From the NCBI GenBank assembly GCA_947302945.1, contig CAMYWZ010000069.1, positions 1-6,321 of the forward strand: a stretch of DNA of 6,321 nt, written 5' to 3'. Position 1 is the stretch's first letter. Each line of letters begins with the position of its first letter. A model generated the notes under the pieces. It did no database searches, was not told where the DNA came from, and saw only the letters and a list, made by a program, of their open reading frames with translations. Both the position numbers and the translations under genes were made by a program. Source of the stretch: an uncultured Bacillota bacterium (GTDB taxonomy: Bacteria; Bacillota; Clostridia; Peptostreptococcales; Anaerovoracaceae). This document shows positions 5,327-6,321 of the stretch, in pieces.

Positions 5327-6247
5327 ATGAATAAAAAACCGATACTTGTGGTAATGGCGGCCGGAATGGGAAGCCGCTACGGCGGACTCAAGCAGATAGA
5401 CCCCATCGGCCCCTGCGGCGAAGTCATCATCGACTACTCGCTCTACGACGCTAAAGCGGCGGGCTTCGAGACAGCCATCTGCATCATCAAGCACTCCATC
5501 GAGAAGGATTTCAAAGCCATCATGGAGCGCGGCGCCGCAAAGCACATGAACATACTCTACGCCTACCAGGACATCGATGACATCCCCGAGGGCTTCAAGG
5601 TCCCCGAAGGCCGCGAAAAGCCCTGGGGCACAGGCCACGCCATACTCGCCGCAAGAGACCTGATTGACGCGCCTTTCGGCGTCATCAACGCGGACGACTA
5701 CTACGGCAAAGACGTCTTCAAGGTCATGTACGACTACCTGTCGAAGGCCAAGGACGGCAAGTACTACGACTACTGCATGGCCGGCTACCAGATAGAAAAC
5801 ACGCTCACCGAGAATGGCACCGTCGCGCGCGGCGTTTGTGTCACCAAAAACGGATACCTGCAGCACCTGGATGAGCGCACCAAGATCTGCTGGAAGGACG
5901 GCAAGATCCAGTTCACCGAGGACGACGGCAAGACCTGGGACGAAGTCCCCGTCGGAACGCCGGTCTCCATGAACTTCTTCGGCTTCACCCCGAGCATCAT
6001 CACGGAGCTTAAAGCCAAGTTCCCTGCGGCTCTGGAGAAGATCCTGGCTACGAACCCGATCAAGGGCGAATTCTTCATACCCATCGTAACGAGCGAGCTG
6101 GTGGCTGAGGGCAAGGCCCGCGTTAAAGTCCTGCCTGCGCCCGACCGCTGGTACGGCGTAACTTACAAGGAGGACCGCCCGGTCGTCGTCGAAGCCATGC
6201 GCGCCAAGACCGCCGCCGGCGACTACCCCGAAGATCTCTGGAAATAG
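5327..6247 (+). CDS. Sugar-phosphate nucleotidyltransferase family protein
   Basis: This 306-residue cytoplasmic enzyme has a Rossmann-like nucleotidyltransferase fold of the NTP_transferase superfamily, which joins an NTP to a sugar (or similar) phosphate to make an NDP-sugar and pyrophosphate. The N-terminal signature VVMAAGMGSRYGGLKQ (residues 8-23) supplies the phosphate-binding loop with Arg17 and Lys22. GTGHA at 101-105 is the usual nucleotide-base contact. Asp123/Asp124 in the INADDYYG strand are the expected metal ligands. The C-terminal part has KGEFFIP and RWYGVTYKED, typical of this subgroup. Length fits a single-domain enzyme without the left-handed beta-helix acyltransferase extension. 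Substrate is not determinable from motifs; glucose-1-phosphate or another hexose-1-phosphate is possible. GGAGGT (5315-5320), 6 nt before the ATG, fixes the start. It is apparently monocistronic, ending at a terminator. Confidence 0.88.
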   Translation: MNKKPILVVMAAGMGSRYGGLKQIDPIGPCGEVIIDYSLYDAKAAGFETAICIIKHSIEKDFKAIMERGAAKHMNILYAYQDIDDIPEGFKVPEGREKPWGTGHAILAARDLIDAPFGVINADDYYGKDVFKVMYDYLSKAKDGKYYDYCMAGYQIENTLTENGTVARGVCVTKNGYLQHLDERTKICWKDGKIQFTEDDGKTWDEVPVGTPVSMNFFGFTPSIITELKAKFPAALEKILATNPIKGEFFIPIVTSELVAEGKARVKVLPAPDRWYGVTYKEDRPVVVEAMRAKTAAGDYPEDLWK

Positions 6248-6255
6248 GATTAAAC

Positions 6256-6284
6256 GGCACCGCAGGGACGGTGCTTTTGGTGGC
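6256..6284 (+). repeat. 29-nt palindromic repeat, copy D (diverged)
   Basis: It begins GGCACC, contains the CAGGGACGGT core and TTTTGGTG, and ends GGTGGC instead of GGTGCC, so the outer stem has one mismatch. The first seven bases now pair with an internal CGGTGC, turning the element into a compact terminator hairpin. Confidence 0.7.
6257..6278 (+). terminator. Intrinsic terminator after the nucleotidyltransferase gene
   Basis: GCACCG (6257-6262) and CGGTGC (6269-6274) pair perfectly around a CAGGGA loop, followed by TTTT (6275-6278). It begins 9 nt after the TAG stop. The stem is GC-rich but the T run is short, so efficiency is probably moderate. It is built from repeat copy D. Confidence 0.7.
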
Positions 6285-6286
6285 GT

Positions 6287-6321
6287 GGGAGCGCGGGGGA
6301 CGCGAAGGGGGGCCGCTGGGG
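6287..6321 (+). other. G-rich tract with G-quadruplex potential
   Basis: Four G runs of at least three bases lie on the plus strand at 6287-6289, 6295-6299, 6307-6312 and 6318-6321, separated by 5, 7 and 5 bases. This fits the usual G3+N1-7 pattern. No gene is visible before the window ends. Confidence 0.45.

Noticed and set aside
4569..5330. Plus-strand open frame opposite the PAP2 gene
   Set aside because: The minus strand carries all PAP2 catalytic motifs. The plus translation is His/Arg/Gln-rich shadow sequence without an SD.
5213..5866. Minus-strand open frame opposite the nucleotidyltransferase
   Set aside because: It overlaps the divergent promoter region and is antisense to a gene with clear motifs and an SD.
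1..6321. CRISPR array, tRNA, insertion sequence or prophage
   Set aside because: There are no regularly spaced direct repeats, no cloverleaf with a TTCGAATC-type arm, and no transposase, integrase or phage genes.

Overview
The window is dense, GC-rich bacterial DNA whose gene content points to a Bacillota, probably clostridial, genome. The evidence is a UPF0371/DUF1846 protein, a DUF4298 protein, strong GGAGG-type ribosome binding sites, a TTG start, and GC-rich coding sequence that nevertheless uses many ATA isoleucine codons. No 16S gene or other decisive marker is present, so the taxon is an inference.

Layout: (1) 1-873 +, the C-terminal 290 residues of a UPF0371 (DUF1846) protein, followed by an intrinsic terminator. 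(2) 922-2223 +, a DUF4298 small protein and a CorA-family divalent cation transporter, 27 nt apart and probably co-transcribed. (3) 2223-2313, an intergenic patch of two copies of a 29-nt palindromic repeat flanking a second, unrelated palindromic repeat. (4) 2465-4063 +, a promoter-led two-gene unit encoding a lipoprotein and a secreted protein, neither of which I recognise. (5) 4064-4245, a gene-free stretch whose minus strand carries a good sigma-A-type promoter (TTGACA, 17 bp, TAAATT) and a hairpin-forming 3' part. It reads as an orphan structured RNA. (6) 4246-5246 -, a type II (AroQ) chorismate mutase and, upstream of it, a PAP2-superfamily membrane phosphatase. (7) 5327-6247 +, a sugar-phosphate nucleotidyltransferase transcribed divergently from the PAP2 gene, then an intrinsic terminator and a G-rich end.

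The genes do not form one obvious pathway. The PAP2 phosphatase and nucleotidyltransferase are both of types used in envelope or glycan precursor metabolism, but they share only a divergent intergenic region. The unifying structural feature is a repeat family with the core AGGGACGGT. It occurs five times in 6.3 kb, always between genes or at gene ends, and two copies form intrinsic terminators. The most interesting points are the predicted minus-strand RNA at about 4064-4207 with mutually exclusive pairings, the uncharacterised lipoprotein/secreted-protein pair, and the repeat family's role as terminators.
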